Shown: positions 39,724 through 51,681, numbered from the stretch's first letter. The stretch: 64,000 nucleotides of DNA from Amoebidium appalachense (GCA_963693365.1 CAVNZM010000003.1:15314001-15378000), one strand, 5' to 3'. Notes: a model not told the origin generated them from the sequence alone. Made by a program: numbers and translations.

Positions 39724-40986
39724 GTTGAGAACTGCATTATAGGTGTTTTTGAGGGGAGCGTGTGAATATGCTTCTCAGTTGTAGGTAGTAACTCACCTCC
39801 AACCAACCTCACAGGACCTGCGGCAGACCGAGGGAGACAGCAAGCTCCTCCTCCCGGTGAGGAAGCAGCCCACGGTCGCCTACCAACCATACAAGGGCAT
39901 GCAGCCAGGCCTGTACCCATCACGGGGCAATGAGGCTGGACCCTCATCACTCACTGGGGGTGTGAGTGAGGAACTAGACACTGCCACGAGTGATCTGAGG
40001 CGCAGGAAGAATCAGAACGTGAAGGCTTTGAAGGAGCTGCAGAGGACTAATGAGGAAAAGAGTGAGGCGCCAAAGGTCGTGGCTGTCCATGCTAACCCAA
40101 AGGTAGGGAGCGGAGATTGTACCTGACTCCTCTCCCCCCTCCCCCCCCCCCCCTTCCTCCCCCCTTCTCTCTCTCACTCCCCCTGCCCGTCCCCAACAAA
40201 AAATCTACCCTGTACATCTCCCTGCCTGCCTCCCTCCCCCTCTCCTTTCCCCCCTCCCCCACCCCTCCCCCCCCCCCCCCCCCCCCCCCCCCCCCGCCCC
40301 CACCTTCGAACGTAAGAACTGTCGAGGTCCCCTAAACGTGCATACACAGTCGTATATTTTGTTGATGACTTGTGCTTCTCTCGTCCTTAGATTGTTAGCA
40401 TTTCACGTTGTTTCTTTTCTTGGATTCTTTTAAGATATACATCGCCCCCCTCCCCCCCCCCAACCCTCTCCTCCCCTCCCCCTGCCCCCCTCCCCCCGGT
40501 GCTTCATTGATTGGCTGTCCTATCAGGCCATGCCAGGGTGATATAGACTTTCTGTGAACAAGTGCAGTTCCTTAGCTCCTTTCATGTGTTCCAGCATCCA
40601 TTTAACGTCCAATCTAACTGACCACTTTAAAAATTTAACAGGTGCACCTGGCCAATGAGCGCACGTTTTTACACTGGCTGCACACAGCCACCCTCGTAGC
40701 CACCATTGCCCTTGCCCTGATGGACCTGCCCGTCACCGGGCCCTCTGCACGCACCTCCCGCATAGCCGGCATCTCCCTTCTTCCCGTGGCCCTACTATTT
40801 TTGGTCTACTCGCTCTATTTATATCTCTGGCGTGATATGCTCATTCGGCGCAAGGACCCTGGGCCTTACTACTCAACGTGGGGGCCTGCACTGATTACTG
40901 TTGCGTTTGTGCTGTGTGTCCTGGCTAACTATATTGTGTGGTTTGTGGAGCACGGACTTAACCCCATGCACTGGTGCGAGGGTTAA
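32375..40986 (+). CDS. VTC: SPX-VTC-DUF202 protein of the vacuolar transporter chaperone complex (nine exons)
   Basis: Vacuole/acidocalcisome membrane protein of the complex that makes and translocates polyphosphate. Exons: 32375-32536, 34470-34592, 35047-35202, 36032-36280, 37105-37311, 38125-38364, 39183-39434, 39815-40102, 40642-40986. They total 2022 nt, 673 aa, and every intron is phase 0. Residues 1-147 form an SPX domain (inositol-pyrophosphate sensor), with [13 protein letters not shown] near the N-terminus and [17 protein letters not shown] at its end. The VTC tunnel domain covers about 175-465 ([35 protein letters not shown]). A charged linker follows. The C-terminus (560-673) is a three-helix VTC1/DUF202 module. 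Yeast VTC4 is of similar size. Expected catalytic residues are altered: TKYW is TDTYW, ERKTH is DTRSH, and the metal-binding Glu of FPYxVLEVK is Thr406. It is therefore probably a VTC2/3-like subunit. Introns carry GT/G and C/CA tracts. Confidence 0.92.
32537..32612. repeat. GTGC/GT array starting at the VTC intron 1 donor
   Basis: GTGCGTGC units run directly from the donor GT of intron 1 and pass into a pure GT array. Confidence 0.95.
34275..34410 (+). repeat. Poly-C-ended dispersed repeat in VTC intron 1
   Basis: The copy contains the family core GTCCGTCATGAATGTGTACC and ends in a C-run at about 34395-34407. A more diverged relative with the same core and a C-tail lies at about 33640-33760. 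Confidence 0.6.
34941..35046. repeat. (CA)n array ending at the VTC intron 2 acceptor
   Basis: CA repeats run to the ACGTACAG acceptor of exon 3. The intron opens with GTGTGTGTACACGTGTG, nearly the reverse complement of its end. Confidence 0.95.
35168..35387 (+). repeat. Duplicated VTC exon 3 end, second copy intronic
   Basis: The last 35 bases of exon 3 plus donor flank (35168-35230) recur at 35324-35387 inside intron 3, reading TTCATGGCTCATATGAGTGC and on to GCCCTTTTACATGG. The donor is lost in the second copy (AAGGTATAC has become ATGGTGTGG). Confidence 0.85.
36431..36714 (+). repeat. 31-bp minisatellite in VTC intron 4, about nine copies
   Basis: The unit is TGACCGTGTACTTCTACTTT plus GTGATAAACTG. 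Copies differ by one base or less (GTGC/GTGT, TTCG/TTTG, CCTG/CCGT), so the array is young or homogenised. Confidence 0.97.
37885..38072 (+). repeat. Poly-C-ended dispersed repeat in VTC intron 5
   Basis: The copy shares GGGCTCTGCCTATGATGCA and TTTTCCGTCATGAAATG with the family, then a C-tail (about 38056-38072) and a CA array before the exon 6 acceptor. Confidence 0.65.
38744..39048 (+). repeat. Poly-C-ended dispersed repeat in VTC intron 6, well preserved
   Basis: It begins GTTTTGCTGATCTTGCTTGC and ends CCGCATTCAAACT followed by a C-run. It matches 57842-58137 (opposite strand) over about 280 bp with very few differences; over a 69-bp central block I count one mismatch. A truncated relative sits just upstream at about 38650-38742. 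The CA array after the C-run leads toward the exon 7 acceptor. Confidence 0.9.
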
Positions 40987-42062
40987 GGTTGGGGGGGGGG
41001 GGACGGTAAAGGCGGGAGGCGTGATGAAAAGTGTGGAAATGCGCGGTGAAATATGCGTGTTGATTGATAATTTTGTTGTTTGGTTGCATGTTGTGTTGGG
41101 TTTGATGGGTGCTGGTTAAGCGTTTTGTTCTCCTGTGTAAGGGGGTGGATGGGTGGGTGAGAAGAGGGCAAGGGGGGGGGGAGGGGAGGGGGGGGGGGGG
41201 GGGGGTTCTTGATAGCAACCGAGCTACGATGTGTATGTTTCTAGAACATGGTAAATCGGGCTTAGGCCAAGAACAAAGTGACATAGTTATGCCTCTGTAT
41301 GGATACGCGAGATGGTTCAAAATTTGGGGGTTATTAGTCGGAAAAGTGCATGGGTTAGGTGGCAGTGTGATAGAAGGAGGCAAGGAATATAAGTACCACA
41401 TTTGATTATCTAGGACAGAGTTATTCATACATATAGGCTTATGCTCTTGCACATTGGCTTTGTGTTGCTTGGAAGGTGTTTTGTGGTTAGGTGGGTGCCT
41501 GTGCAAAATTCGTGAAGACTTCAAAAAAGCAGCCCATTCTTAAACGATGATACTTTTAAACATAGGTGCAAGACAAAGCGGTACTATAGCATCATGTAGA
41601 GAGATGGTTATGTGAGCAAGGGCACTATATACCCATTATTACAAAGTTGGTCATATATATTGTTGGAGAAGCCTTTTTAGTCGGATGAGAATATAAATAA
41701 CGCTGTGAACAAGAGAGCTGGTGTGCAGGTGTGTATTGATTTACTAAGTCTTGTATACGTATCATGGTTGGGTCCCCATATGGTCATGAGATTCCTAATT
41801 GCTATCTAGGCGGGTGTGGAGGTGTGTGTGTGTGTGGGGGGCGGGGGGTTGCTCAGTTCGCACACGGCCCGACATGTATACGTACATTCTTGCATCTGAC
41901 AGAAGCTGTGATCAATATCAGTCTGTCTGGTGCTGCCGCCGGACTTGCCCCAGCGTGCGCGCGCAAACATACTTCTCCGGTATAGTTCGAAAAAAGAAAG
42001 AAAGTGGACGGTCAAGGACAGGGGCTGGGAGCAGAGGAGGAGGAGTGGGGAGGGGTGTGTGG

Positions 42063-42107
<45 letters not shown>

Positions 42108-42246
42108 TGGATTAGTGGCTAAGTTGCGGTTATGCGCTACATTCTAGAAAAGAAGGAAAGAAATGGAGTTAAAAGAGCCCAGCCTCCTTAGAGATGATTA
42201 TGAGTACTGCTGAGGGAGAGTCTACCCGGTGGTGGTGGTGGTGGTG

Positions 42247-42298
<52 letters not shown>

Positions 42299-43320
42299 CC
42301 GGACATGGCCAAACAAACTTCTAATGCTGAACTTCGAAACTTTCAAAAAAAAAAAAACCAAAAAAAAAAAACCTATAACTAATGAAGAAAAAGAAGACCG
42401 CCCTGGGAAGGAAGAGAATCATAAGTTAAGAAAAACTTTCCTTGAAGGAATGAAAAAGAGCCCAGTCTCCTCCTCGTTGCTGCCGGTGCTCAGGTACCCG
42501 ACAATAAATTATGTTTTATATCTGATTATCCGCTGTCAAGCTTCTGACTGTATATCACAGGTTTGGCACACATGTTGATTCAAAGTTGTTCTTAAATGTT
42601 CGCCCGGAGCTTTACTGCATTGTATGGGTGGCCATGATAATGGTGGTACGGCATCACCTGGACACCGACGAGGAACCTTGCACGAAAAACTTTTACATTT
42701 TCACTACTTCGTGCAGAACCTCGGGCCTGCCGGCCACCCAAACTCAGATGTGAATACCTGAATTTCGAAAACAATTTTGGAAACTAGGATTGTGGGACTC
42801 AGCAGCCTGTCAGACTGTGTGGCCTTAACCTCATGCGCTAGTGCGGTACTATAAAGTTTAACGTGTGGTGGTGGTGCGTGTGTGTGTTTGTGTGTGTGTG
42901 TGTGTGTGGAGGGGGGGGGGGAGGGCGGGGGAGGGCGGGGGAGGGGGGGGGGGGGGGGGGGGGGACGGAGATATGATGTGTATGGTTTTATAAGATGGTA
43001 AAACGGGGCTAGGCTAAGAGCAAAATGTTAGTGTTGACCGTCTGTATGGATACTCGAGAAGGTTTGAACTCAAAATTTAATGGGATTTTGAATGGCTAAT
43101 TTTTTGGCAGCCGATTGCTCTTAGCTGGTTGGTGTGGGGGGCTAGGGTCTGGTAGAAGAAATGTGATAAATAAGTCCCACATGATTACCTGATGAAAGAG
43201 TTATGGACATGATACGCTTCTCATACGGAGTCTCGTGCATAGTTGCAGTGTGCGTGTTGTTGCTCGGAAAGTATTTTGTGGGTAAGTGGGCGCCTGTATT
43301 TGCGGAAACTTCAGAAATAT
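40960..43320 (+). repeat. Degenerate segmental duplication including the VTC 3' end
   Basis: Segment 40960-41530 resembles 42815-43320. Shared blocks include the end of the VTC coding region (CTTAACCCCATGCACTGGTG versus CTTAACCTCATGCGCTAGTG), a G-rich tract, GATGTGTATGxTTxTA, CTGTATGGATAC, and the GTTGCTxGGAAxGTxTTTTGTG block. No reading frame survives in the second copy. Confidence 0.75.
42590..42805 (+). repeat. GGCC-hairpin dispersed repeat, copy A
   Basis: Contains GGGTGGCCATGA at 42625, its inverted partner GGCCACCCAAACTCAGATGTG at 42732, and the terminal block GATTGTGGGA at 42788. Confidence 0.8.
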
Positions 43321-43530
43321 TTTGCTGCACTCTGTGGGTGGCCGCGAATTACGCTGGGCCCAACTTTCGTTGGCTTCTTCGAGTTTCTCTCTGCACGTGA
43401 CGCTCTTTTCCGACTTTATTCCGCATAGCTATATGCTGCCCGGGCCACCCAAACTCAATTTATCCAACCTACAAGCCAGGTTCAAAAATATTTTCCGAGC
43501 GTGATTGTGGGAAGCTATTTATCCTCACAA
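43275..43530 (+). repeat. GGCC-hairpin dispersed repeat, copy B
   Basis: Contains GTGGGTGGCCG (43334-), GGGCCACCCAAACTCA (43442-) and GATTGTGGGA (43503-). Confidence 0.8.
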
Positions 43531-43719
43531 CTGAGAGAGTCCTTATGACATCTACGCACATGCAGATGTTTGAGTCAGCCCCCGCTGGCAGGCTACAGCA
43601 CAATGCTTCAGGTTGCTAGAAAAAATTCGAAGCCAAGTTCACATTGACGGTCTCGTGGGGAGGGGGGGGGATAGGAAGCCCTGGAGAGAGTTTGGAGGGA
43701 AACGAGGGGGGAGGGGGCG

Positions 43720-43727
43720 ACGGCGGG

Positions 43728-43769
<42 letters not shown>

Positions 43770-43785
43770 GGATGTGTGCTTGCGC

Positions 43786-43858
<73 letters not shown>

Positions 43859-43935
43859 CGTGTATGTGGTGTGCGTGCGTGCGCGCGTGCGTGCGTGCGT
43901 GCGTGCATTCGTGCGCGCGTGCGCGCATGCGTGCA
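43720..43935. repeat. G-run, (GC)n, (GT)n, GTGC composite
   Basis: A G-run near 43730-43768 is followed by CGCG repeats, about 50 bp of GT and GTGC/GCGC variants. It is one of the few cases where Gn precedes (GT)n. Confidence 0.95.
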
Positions 43936-44087
43936 TACGTACGTCCAGCATGCGTGTATATGCGTCGGTTTCATTTTGTTTCCTTGTTTCTTTGTTTTTA
44001 AAGTCCGGGGGTGGTGGGGTGATGGGGGTGAGGGGGTGAGGGGGTGAGGGGGGTGGGCGGGAGTGTGTGAGGGGAGGGTGGGTGGGT

Positions 44088-44125
<38 letters not shown>

Positions 44126-44269
44126 AAACCTTTGTCAGTCAAAGAAAAGGAGTATCAAAGCATTAAGACGCTCTTAAAAAAAGATAAGAACTGAGAAAGA
44201 AAGAGAGAAAGAAAGACTGAAAATTCAAAAACGATACCAGTCCCCGCTCCATGCTGCCGTGGGCGGCAC

Positions 44270-44515
44270 CAAAACTAGGTAGGTGGCCATGCATACAAGT
44301 AGCAATTATTTTGCAAGAACAAAATAGTGCCAAGCCCACTCAGATGCCACGAACAGCAATTACCTTGCTGCATACAACATGCTGCACTTAAAGCTTCTTC
44401 AAGCTTTATTTCGTGCATTTTGACTGAGTGCAAGCTTGACCACCCGACCTTATAGCCGTGAACATTGGACATGCTCGGAACAAGTTGGGTACATGATTGT
44501 GGGAAGCATCGTCAC
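44270..44515 (+). repeat. GGCC-hairpin dispersed repeat, copy C
   Basis: Contains AGGTGGCCATG (44281-), TTTATTTCGTGCATTTTGAC, GACCACCCGAC (about 44438-) and GATTGTGGGA (44495-). Most similar to copy F. Confidence 0.75.
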
Positions 44516-45049
44516 GGTGTCCACACAACACAACCACATCATGAAGGTCGATGCAGGAAAGTGAAACTGCAATTATGTATATGTTGACTAGGTCTTGTTG
44601 TTGGCAAGGCATCCTCTGTAATAGAGAAAGGCTTATACTGTTTCTTTTTTTTTTTTTTTTGGTACCGTTTGTAACATATTTTAGCTATTGGACGGAGAGA
44701 GTATGACATAATAAGACGAATGATGCATACACAAGTTGAGCAGGAAACTGTTGAACTGTTATCTTGTGTATAACCTGTATAACCTGAGAAGGAGACTCTA
44801 GCAGATATATATGCTGGTCCATGTAAAAGGCACTGCGACTCGGTGACATGCTAGGACGATGTAACAGTTGTTACATTGACACTAACGGGCTTTGGAAAGG
44901 GAATTTTTTTCAAGGAATTTTAGTTCAGTCGGGGCATCTGAAAGTGCAAAAACACCGACCGAGGGGGGAGGGGAGGGGCGTGGATTCCCAGGACACAACA
45001 GATAACTAGATGCTACTTCACATAATGGTTGATTGACAATACTACCCGT

Positions 45050-45325
45050 GCATAACTTTTTGAACAGGAACTATTAAACTTGAATTTTTGCTGCATCCTA
45101 TGAATGGCCATTGATTGTGTGGATTCACAGGCAAACCTGCATGAACATGATCCACAGAATGGTTCTCAAACCCATTTCCGTGCACAACGTGTGAATGGAG
45201 CTGGCCACCCAACATTGAAGATGTGTATACTGACCAGAAAGATAAAGACAAGTTGAAAACTTGATTGTGGGATTTAACATATGCAGCCTGTCCTCACAAT
45301 GTGAGCCTGATGATGACAGTTAAAA
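45050..45325 (+). repeat. GGCC-hairpin dispersed repeat, copy D
   Basis: Contains TGAATGGCCATTG (45101-), GCTGGCCACCCAA (45200-), TTGATTGTGGGA (45261-) and a downstream block (GTGAGCCTGATGATGACAGT) shared with copy G. Confidence 0.8.
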
Positions 45326-45921
45326 CGCTGCAGCAAGCCGCGTGCCTAATCGGCCCTCAGTATACGTTTAGGCTTTGTCTTAAACTAGACTGACACTGTG
45401 CCGCGTTTTCATATATAGTCGAGGTAATGGCGTAGGAAAGGCAAGTCATTGTCAGGAGCAGAAGGTATTTCAAGGATAAGTGGTCTCAAATGATTAACAA
45501 GTCGAACATGATAAACAGTCATTTATTCAGATTAGAAGGATTACGAAGAACCCGGTTTCAGACTCATGACATATCCCCCCCTCATGGTCTCACCCTGAAA
45601 CTGGTTCTTCTGTTCTCTCCTACTGTTAAACTGAATAAAAAACTGGTTATGAGTAGCATTGTTCTCTCCTACTGTAAAACTGAATAAAAAACTGGTTCAA
45701 TGAGTAAGATTTAATCCCCCCCCCCCCCCCCCCTTCTCTCATGCCAACTCTGGAGAAGACGAAAAGGCCTAGGAAGTGATTGGTACAGGAATGATTCCCG
45801 GTGGCACTACACGCACACATTCTCTCTCCCTCTACCTCTCCCTGATGCTCTCCCTCTCCCTCTCACATTTTTCTCCAAGGCCGAGCCTCTTATTAATATT
45901 CTATGTCTCAATTTTTGTTTT

Positions 45922-45971
45922 TCTTCGTCTTCTTCTTCTTCTTCTTCTTCTTCTTCTTCTTTTTTTTTTTT
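45922..45971. repeat. (CTT)n trinucleotide array
   Basis: About ten TTC/CTT units followed by a T-run and, after a few bases, G-runs. Confidence 0.9.
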
Positions 45972-46299
45972 TGATAGTGGGGGGGGGGGGGGGGGGGGGA
46001 AGAATAGGAGGAGGGTGTTGGACGGGGGGGGATTACAAGTCGGTGGGAGGTGGAAGACTGGGGGGGGGGGGGGGGGGGGAGGGGGGGGGGGGGGGGCAGG
46101 GATGGGGGGAACCGGCATATAATCCATAAGTGGGTGTGGTCGGTTTTGTAATCATCGTTGTGTCTTGGACACACGGTGAGCTGCAGCATGTACTAACAGA
46201 AACATCATTCACAACAACGTTCAACTTGAAATCATAACTTTCGCGCACACAAACACGCCCGTGCGTGCGCGCACATGCACACGCGCGCACGCACACGCA

Positions 46300-46510
<211 letters not shown>

Positions 46511-46647
46511 CAGGGTGCAACTCAAGATGCACATTAAATCATGCTCAACCTCCCCCCCCCCCCCGAACCCAATTAATTAGCTAGCAAGTAGCTTACTTTG
46601 ATTTCGTGATGAAATCTCAGCGTTAGAAGAATAACTTTACCAAAATA

Positions 46648-46703
<56 letters not shown>

Positions 46704-46884
46704 AAAAAGAATAAAAAAAGAAAAAGTATGGGGAAAAAAAAAAACAGAAAAACAGAACTACCAACATGACTGCAAAAAGAAAAAAAAAGAAATAAAGAAG
46801 GATCTTGCCTCCTAGTGACCGTCTTTATGATGATCGTAGTACATATTAACACAATCTTCAGGTGCCTAGGCCTAAAGGATTTTG

Positions 46885-47105
46885 CACAGTTTTTCTGTTG
46901 TGATTACCTTTCGCTGCACTGTGAGGATGGCCAAGATTGGTGGGGACTAAGGTCCCTGCACGTTTAACGGCGAACAGATGCACGTAAAGCCTTTTCAGGC
47001 TTTGTTTCGTGCATAGCTATGAGCCAGCCACCCATACTCGGTGTATCCGAGCCCAAACGTCAGGTTTGCAAAGGTTTTCGTGCCTGATTGTGGGAAGCAA
47101 CTGGG
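46885..47105 (+). repeat. GGCC-hairpin dispersed repeat, copy E
   Basis: Contains GAGGATGGCCAAG (46923-), CACGTAAAGCC, TTTCGTGCATAGCTATGAGC, CAGCCACCCATACTC (47025-) and GATTGTGGGA (47085-). Confidence 0.75.
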
Positions 47106-47749
47106 TTCCGAATTGTGACTGTTGCCCAAATCCCCGGCCGCTACCCTTCCGGAGTTGATATAAGTATAAGTTGAGAGTATAAGAGTATAAGAGTATAAGT
47201 TGATATAAAGCCTTCAGAATAAAAGGTGATTGCCCAAACTCCAACAGCTTTTAGATTTTCCGTTGATGTAAATTCTTTGAGTGGACCCAGGGTGTAGCAT
47301 GAAGTAATTGGGAATCTTTGGCAGGGGAGAAAAAGACGGGGGAAGAAAGTGGGGGCGGTTTGCTTTGATGGTGAAGCCAAAGTCTCCGAAGGCCAGGCTT
47401 GGGAAGTGATTGGAGCAGGGAGGATGCATGCAGAAACCATGCACGTGGTTTGACCTCTTTTGCCCTCCTGTGTGTGTGGTGTGGAGGTCGTGCTGGTGGA
47501 GTGCAGCGGGTGCCGGAGGAGAGGAAAGGGGGAGGGACCTGGGAGGGTGGAGGAGGGTGCGAGGACGGAGGTGGGCATGGGGGGGGAGGAAGGGGGAGAG
47601 GTGGGGACGGCAAATAAGAGGCCTTAAAAACAAAAAGCATATTGATATCCAAAGATTCAAGGAAGTTTTCTTTTCGATTCTTTTCTTTTTTTGGGGGGGG
47701 GGGGGGGGGGGGGGGGGTCCGCTCGGGTTGGGTCTTTTGAGAGGGGACA

Positions 47750-47796
<47 letters not shown>

Positions 47797-47944
47797 CCAC
47801 AGGACGTGAAATATACTTGATCATGACCGCAAGTGTGTGGGCAGGCACCACAGTGTGTTCTTGTGCCATGGATAGTGGGCATGTGAGTTAGATGTACATG
47901 TGCCGTGTGTGCGTGCAACTTTCCTCCTCTAACATGGACACTTT

Positions 47945-48170
47945 ATGATGGGACACTTTGACGATATTGCATGCCACAATCACCTCTTCAACTTGTCCTG
48001 GGCAAGGTGTCCGGTATTCACAGCTGTAAGCTCGGGTGGCCAAGCACTCAGCATAAATGCACGAAATAAGGCTTAAAGAAGATTTACGTGCAGTCTTCAA
48101 GATGGGCACTCCTAGTCGGTGTACCATACAGGTAATGGCCACCCATACAAGTAGCATACTTTAACAGGGA
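47945..48170 (-). repeat. GGCC-hairpin dispersed repeat, copy F
   Basis: On the minus strand it reads TATGGGTGGCCATTACC, then CTTATTTCGTGCATTTATGC, TTGGCCACCCGAGC and GTGATTGTGGCA. Its block order matches copy C. Confidence 0.75.
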
Positions 48171-48673
48171 ACTTAGTTTTTCAACAACTTGAAGAAAGCA
48201 GAGCCAAGAACACTAATATGTCACATTACGGCACCTACCTGTTCCTCCCACCATTTTGTGTCGCGCAGAATGGTTTCTTTCTGGCTTGCCCATTTTCTTT
48301 CTTACTTTTCCTTTGTTATTCTTTTTTCTGAGTACTTCTTGTTGTTTTATTACTTTTCTTTGATTGCAAAAGAATCGCAGCAGCCTCAGCCTCCCACGAG
48401 TGATCCTGTCCCAGCCCCCCTTCTCCCCCCCCTCCCCCCCCCCCAACAAAATATATATATATATATATAACAAGAACAAGACAACGACACACACGCATGC
48501 ACGCACGCGTGTGCGTGTGCGCGTACTCACGCAAGCACGCACGCACACAACAGTTCTTTTCTTTTCTTTTTTTTACGAATATGCGCTGCAAAGGGGTTGC
48601 AACTCCGGGCAGCACATATTGACTGATCACGACCTCTGTAGGATCCAAGTGTGTCTAGTGTGAAGTATGCCAT

Positions 48674-48742
<69 letters not shown>

Positions 48743-48754
48743 AATGTATGAGTA

Positions 48755-49015
48755 TAGGCAAACTTACATTTATGCTGCATATGATGGGCGGCCATCGTGT
48801 GGGTTCACGAGCGAGCAAACACTTCGTCAACGTGCTGTGTGCCATGCAAAGCTATTTAAAACTTTCCCCATTCACAAAGTCCTAGGGGCTGGCCACCCGA
48901 ATTAATATGTGAACACCCATCGTCTTGTAAAACGAAACTTTGAGACCGTGATTGTGGGACTCGATGCCCCTTGTCCTCCTAGTAGTGTGAGCGTGATGAT
49001 GGCAGTTACATGACT
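48755..49015 (+). repeat. GGCC-hairpin dispersed repeat, copy G
   Basis: Contains TGGGCGGCCATCG (48784-), GCTGGCCACCCGAATTAATA (48889-), GTGATTGTGGGACTCGATG (48948-) and GTGAGCGTGATGATGGCAGT. Confidence 0.8.
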
Positions 49016-49864
49016 GATTTTCTTCCTGTTGAAGCCATACCTACGCCGAGTGTATTTCGAAAGAATACTGTGTTATTATAATCAGTAACTGTTACAGTCT
49101 ATTGATTAAGAGTACCGTAAATACTCTTAATTAACAATTATCAAGATTATTTTCCATTCGTAAGGAAAACAGTAGATTCGGGGTGTGGCATGAACTATTT
49201 GGGGATCATGAATTCAAGTTGGTATGATAGAAGGGGAGAGGAGGGGGGGGGGGGGGGGTAGAAGGGGGGGGGGGGAAGGGGGGGGGAGGGGGGGGGAGGG
49301 GGGGTTGCCGTTATGGTGAAGCCAAAAATCTTCAAAGGGCAAGGCAGTAATTGGAACAGGGTGTGTGCATGCCCAGACACGATGCACGGTTCTTCAATAT
49401 TTTTCCTCCCCTTGTTTGGTGCAGCTCTTGCTGGTGGGGTGGAGTGGGTGCCAAAAAGGAGGGAAAGGAAACCTTGAGGGCGGGCCCTGAGAGAGGGGGG
49501 GGGGGGGGGAACGGGGGGGGGAACGGGGATTGAGGTGTTTCATAAAAAGGGGGGGATGGGGGGGGGGGGGGGGAGGGGGGGGGAGAGGAGGGCGGGGGAG
49601 GGGAGAAGAGGGGAGGAGCAAGGGGTCCGAGGAGGGGACGGCAAAGAGCAAAATGGTCTTCGAAGAGTCAAGCGATTTTTTTCCTCTACTCTATTCTTGC
49701 CTTTCAAGTAGGCTGCTGGGGGGGGGGGGGGGGGGGGGGGGGGGGGGCTTTCGGGTTGGGACCCCTTTGTGGTGGTGCTTTTCCGGTGTTGTGGGGGCAG
49801 GGAAGGGGCGGGGGGGGGGGGGGGGGGGGGGGGGGAGGGGGAGGAGGGGGGGGGGGGGGGGGGT

Positions 49865-49904
<40 letters not shown>

Positions 49905-49960
49905 AAGAGGGAGGGGGGGGGGGGGGGGCAGGAATTCAGTGGATAATGAAACGTCTTAGG

Positions 49961-50440
49961 TGTAAACAGTTGGACTAGTTAGGATAAGGCAGAGTACAAC
50001 TGAATCAAAATAAAGACAGAGAACGGGTAGAAAGGCACACGTGGCCAGGTTGCTTTTACTATGGGCCGACTCAGTCTGTCTCAGACTTCACTGATGTGAT
50101 CCCCGTACTGGGACGGCTTTCTTATATAGCCCCCAGGTTTCGGATCAAGGCCCAGGATTGGTTCATCCGCGGCCAGCGCGGGTGGCAACATGCCATTCGT
50201 GATTCTGGTGCGGTCCGAGCCAGTCAGACCTTTGTCCTATTTATGCAAACCTCTTATTGGTTCACTTCGTTTATGTGGTATGCAGCGGAAGAACCATATA
50301 TGGTTCAATTCTTAGGTCAGAGTGAGTCCTATTGGTGCGGACATAATATTTATGTGATATTCATTACAAAGCACGAATCGTGTGCTAGTAGATCACATTC
50401 TTTAGTAAACATGTACAGTTCATGTGTACAGTTGTTTACA
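49961..50440 (-). repeat. LTR (3' LTR of the minus-strand element)
   Basis: 480 bp, TG...CA ends. On the minus strand TATATAAG at 50128-50121 is a plausible TATA box, which supports the assigned orientation. Confidence 0.93.
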
Positions 50441-50456
50441 CTCCCCCCCTTGTCGG
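50441..50456 (-). other. Polypurine tract
   Basis: Minus strand GACAAGGGGGGGAG directly abuts the 3' LTR, the position expected for the plus-strand primer. Confidence 0.75.
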
Positions 50457-51681
50457 GAGCCTGGTGGTGTCGTTAGACAAGCAAACCACCAGGCTGAGAG
50501 GCGATAAACAACCTTCAGCGAGAATTCTTGTGCGCCGACCTGCTGGGCAGAACAGAGCAAGGACGGTTGAATAGAGTTGTGCACGTCTATGAGCACTTCT
50601 TCATTTGCCAAAACGTAAATTCATGCAGCATTCTTCTGTGATTTCATTTTCGTGGCGAAGATTGTTGCAGAGTGTGCGTGCGAATTGTTCGCTTCGTCTC
50701 TGTGCTTGGCTTTTTCTGTAGAAGTAATATTTTCCTTTTTGGGGAATTTTTCCTTTTTAGGACACTCCCGCAGATTCGTTTTCAATTGCGAGTAATTTAG
50801 TTGTGTGGATGAATGATCATACCAAACATTCGATAATGAATATAACTCAAGCCTTAGGTCACTTCGTAGCTCAGGTAGTGGTGGATAGCTTCAAGGCTTA
50901 GCCGCTGCTCCTTATCCCGGTTCTACCTTAAGACTGTAAGGCGAGTCACCATGGCCGGAAAAGCCACTTCTTTCATGAACAAAGAGCACTTCTTTCCTTT
51001 CAGCTTTAACCCTGCATCATCGAAGCTGGGAAAAACAGAATAAAAATGCCCAAGTGTTCTTCGTTGGGCGACATAAAGAAATATATCACCCGTCAGAACC
51101 AGTAAAAGCCCGGTTCATAATTCATAAGAAGAGGGTAGGCAAAGCAAGCCTCCTTCAGAAAACACATGCTTCCATTCGTGAGCAGTTTTCGTATCCCATT
51201 TGCCAGCCATTTTCGTTGAGCAGGGGGATTCCAGGCATAATACATTCTTCTGGAGGCTTGGCCTAAAAGGAAAAGTCGTCGGAGTCGCCCTTTCTTTTGT
51301 AAGCAACTTCGTGAGCGCGCTTCGTGTTTTCATATCCTCCAGTGCAGGTCTGGATGGTGCCCCATCCTCTGCTTCATTTGTAGGTGGCCCTACTGTTGGT
51401 TCTGTTCGTTGTGTGGAAAACCAAAACCATTCGTGTTCGTGGAACTGCTTTGTGCTGTGCTTTCTTTCGTGTTGGTGTTCATGGAGTTACCCCATTCACA
51501 CACCTACTACTTTCATACATCAGACGTAAGTAGCTGCCTGGGGGGTGTGTGGTTCGTGTTCGTGGCATTCTTCTGTTCCTTCGTGAGAAGAATATTCGTT
51601 TTAGCAGAGGTGCCCAATAAGGCAGCTTGTGGGGTTGTCTCCCGCATGTGCCCATTGGTGGGGTATGCACGTGCTAAATTG

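Larger units (their letters stand above)
47215..49700 (+). repeat. Second degenerate duplication pair (47.2-47.7 and 49.2-49.7 kb)
   Basis: The segments at about 47290-47680 and 49175-49690 share, in order, GGGTGTxGCATGAA, ATGGTGAAGCCAAA, AGTxATTGGAxCAGG, a TGCTGGTGGxGTGxAGxGGGTGCC block and GGGGACGGCAAA. Different amounts of G-rich sequence separate the blocks. Confidence 0.75.

Noticed and set aside
50096-50476. Identical ORFs in the two LTRs (126 and 117 codons, plus strand)
   Set aside because: They lie antisense to the element and are repeated only because the LTRs are; no similarity to a known protein.
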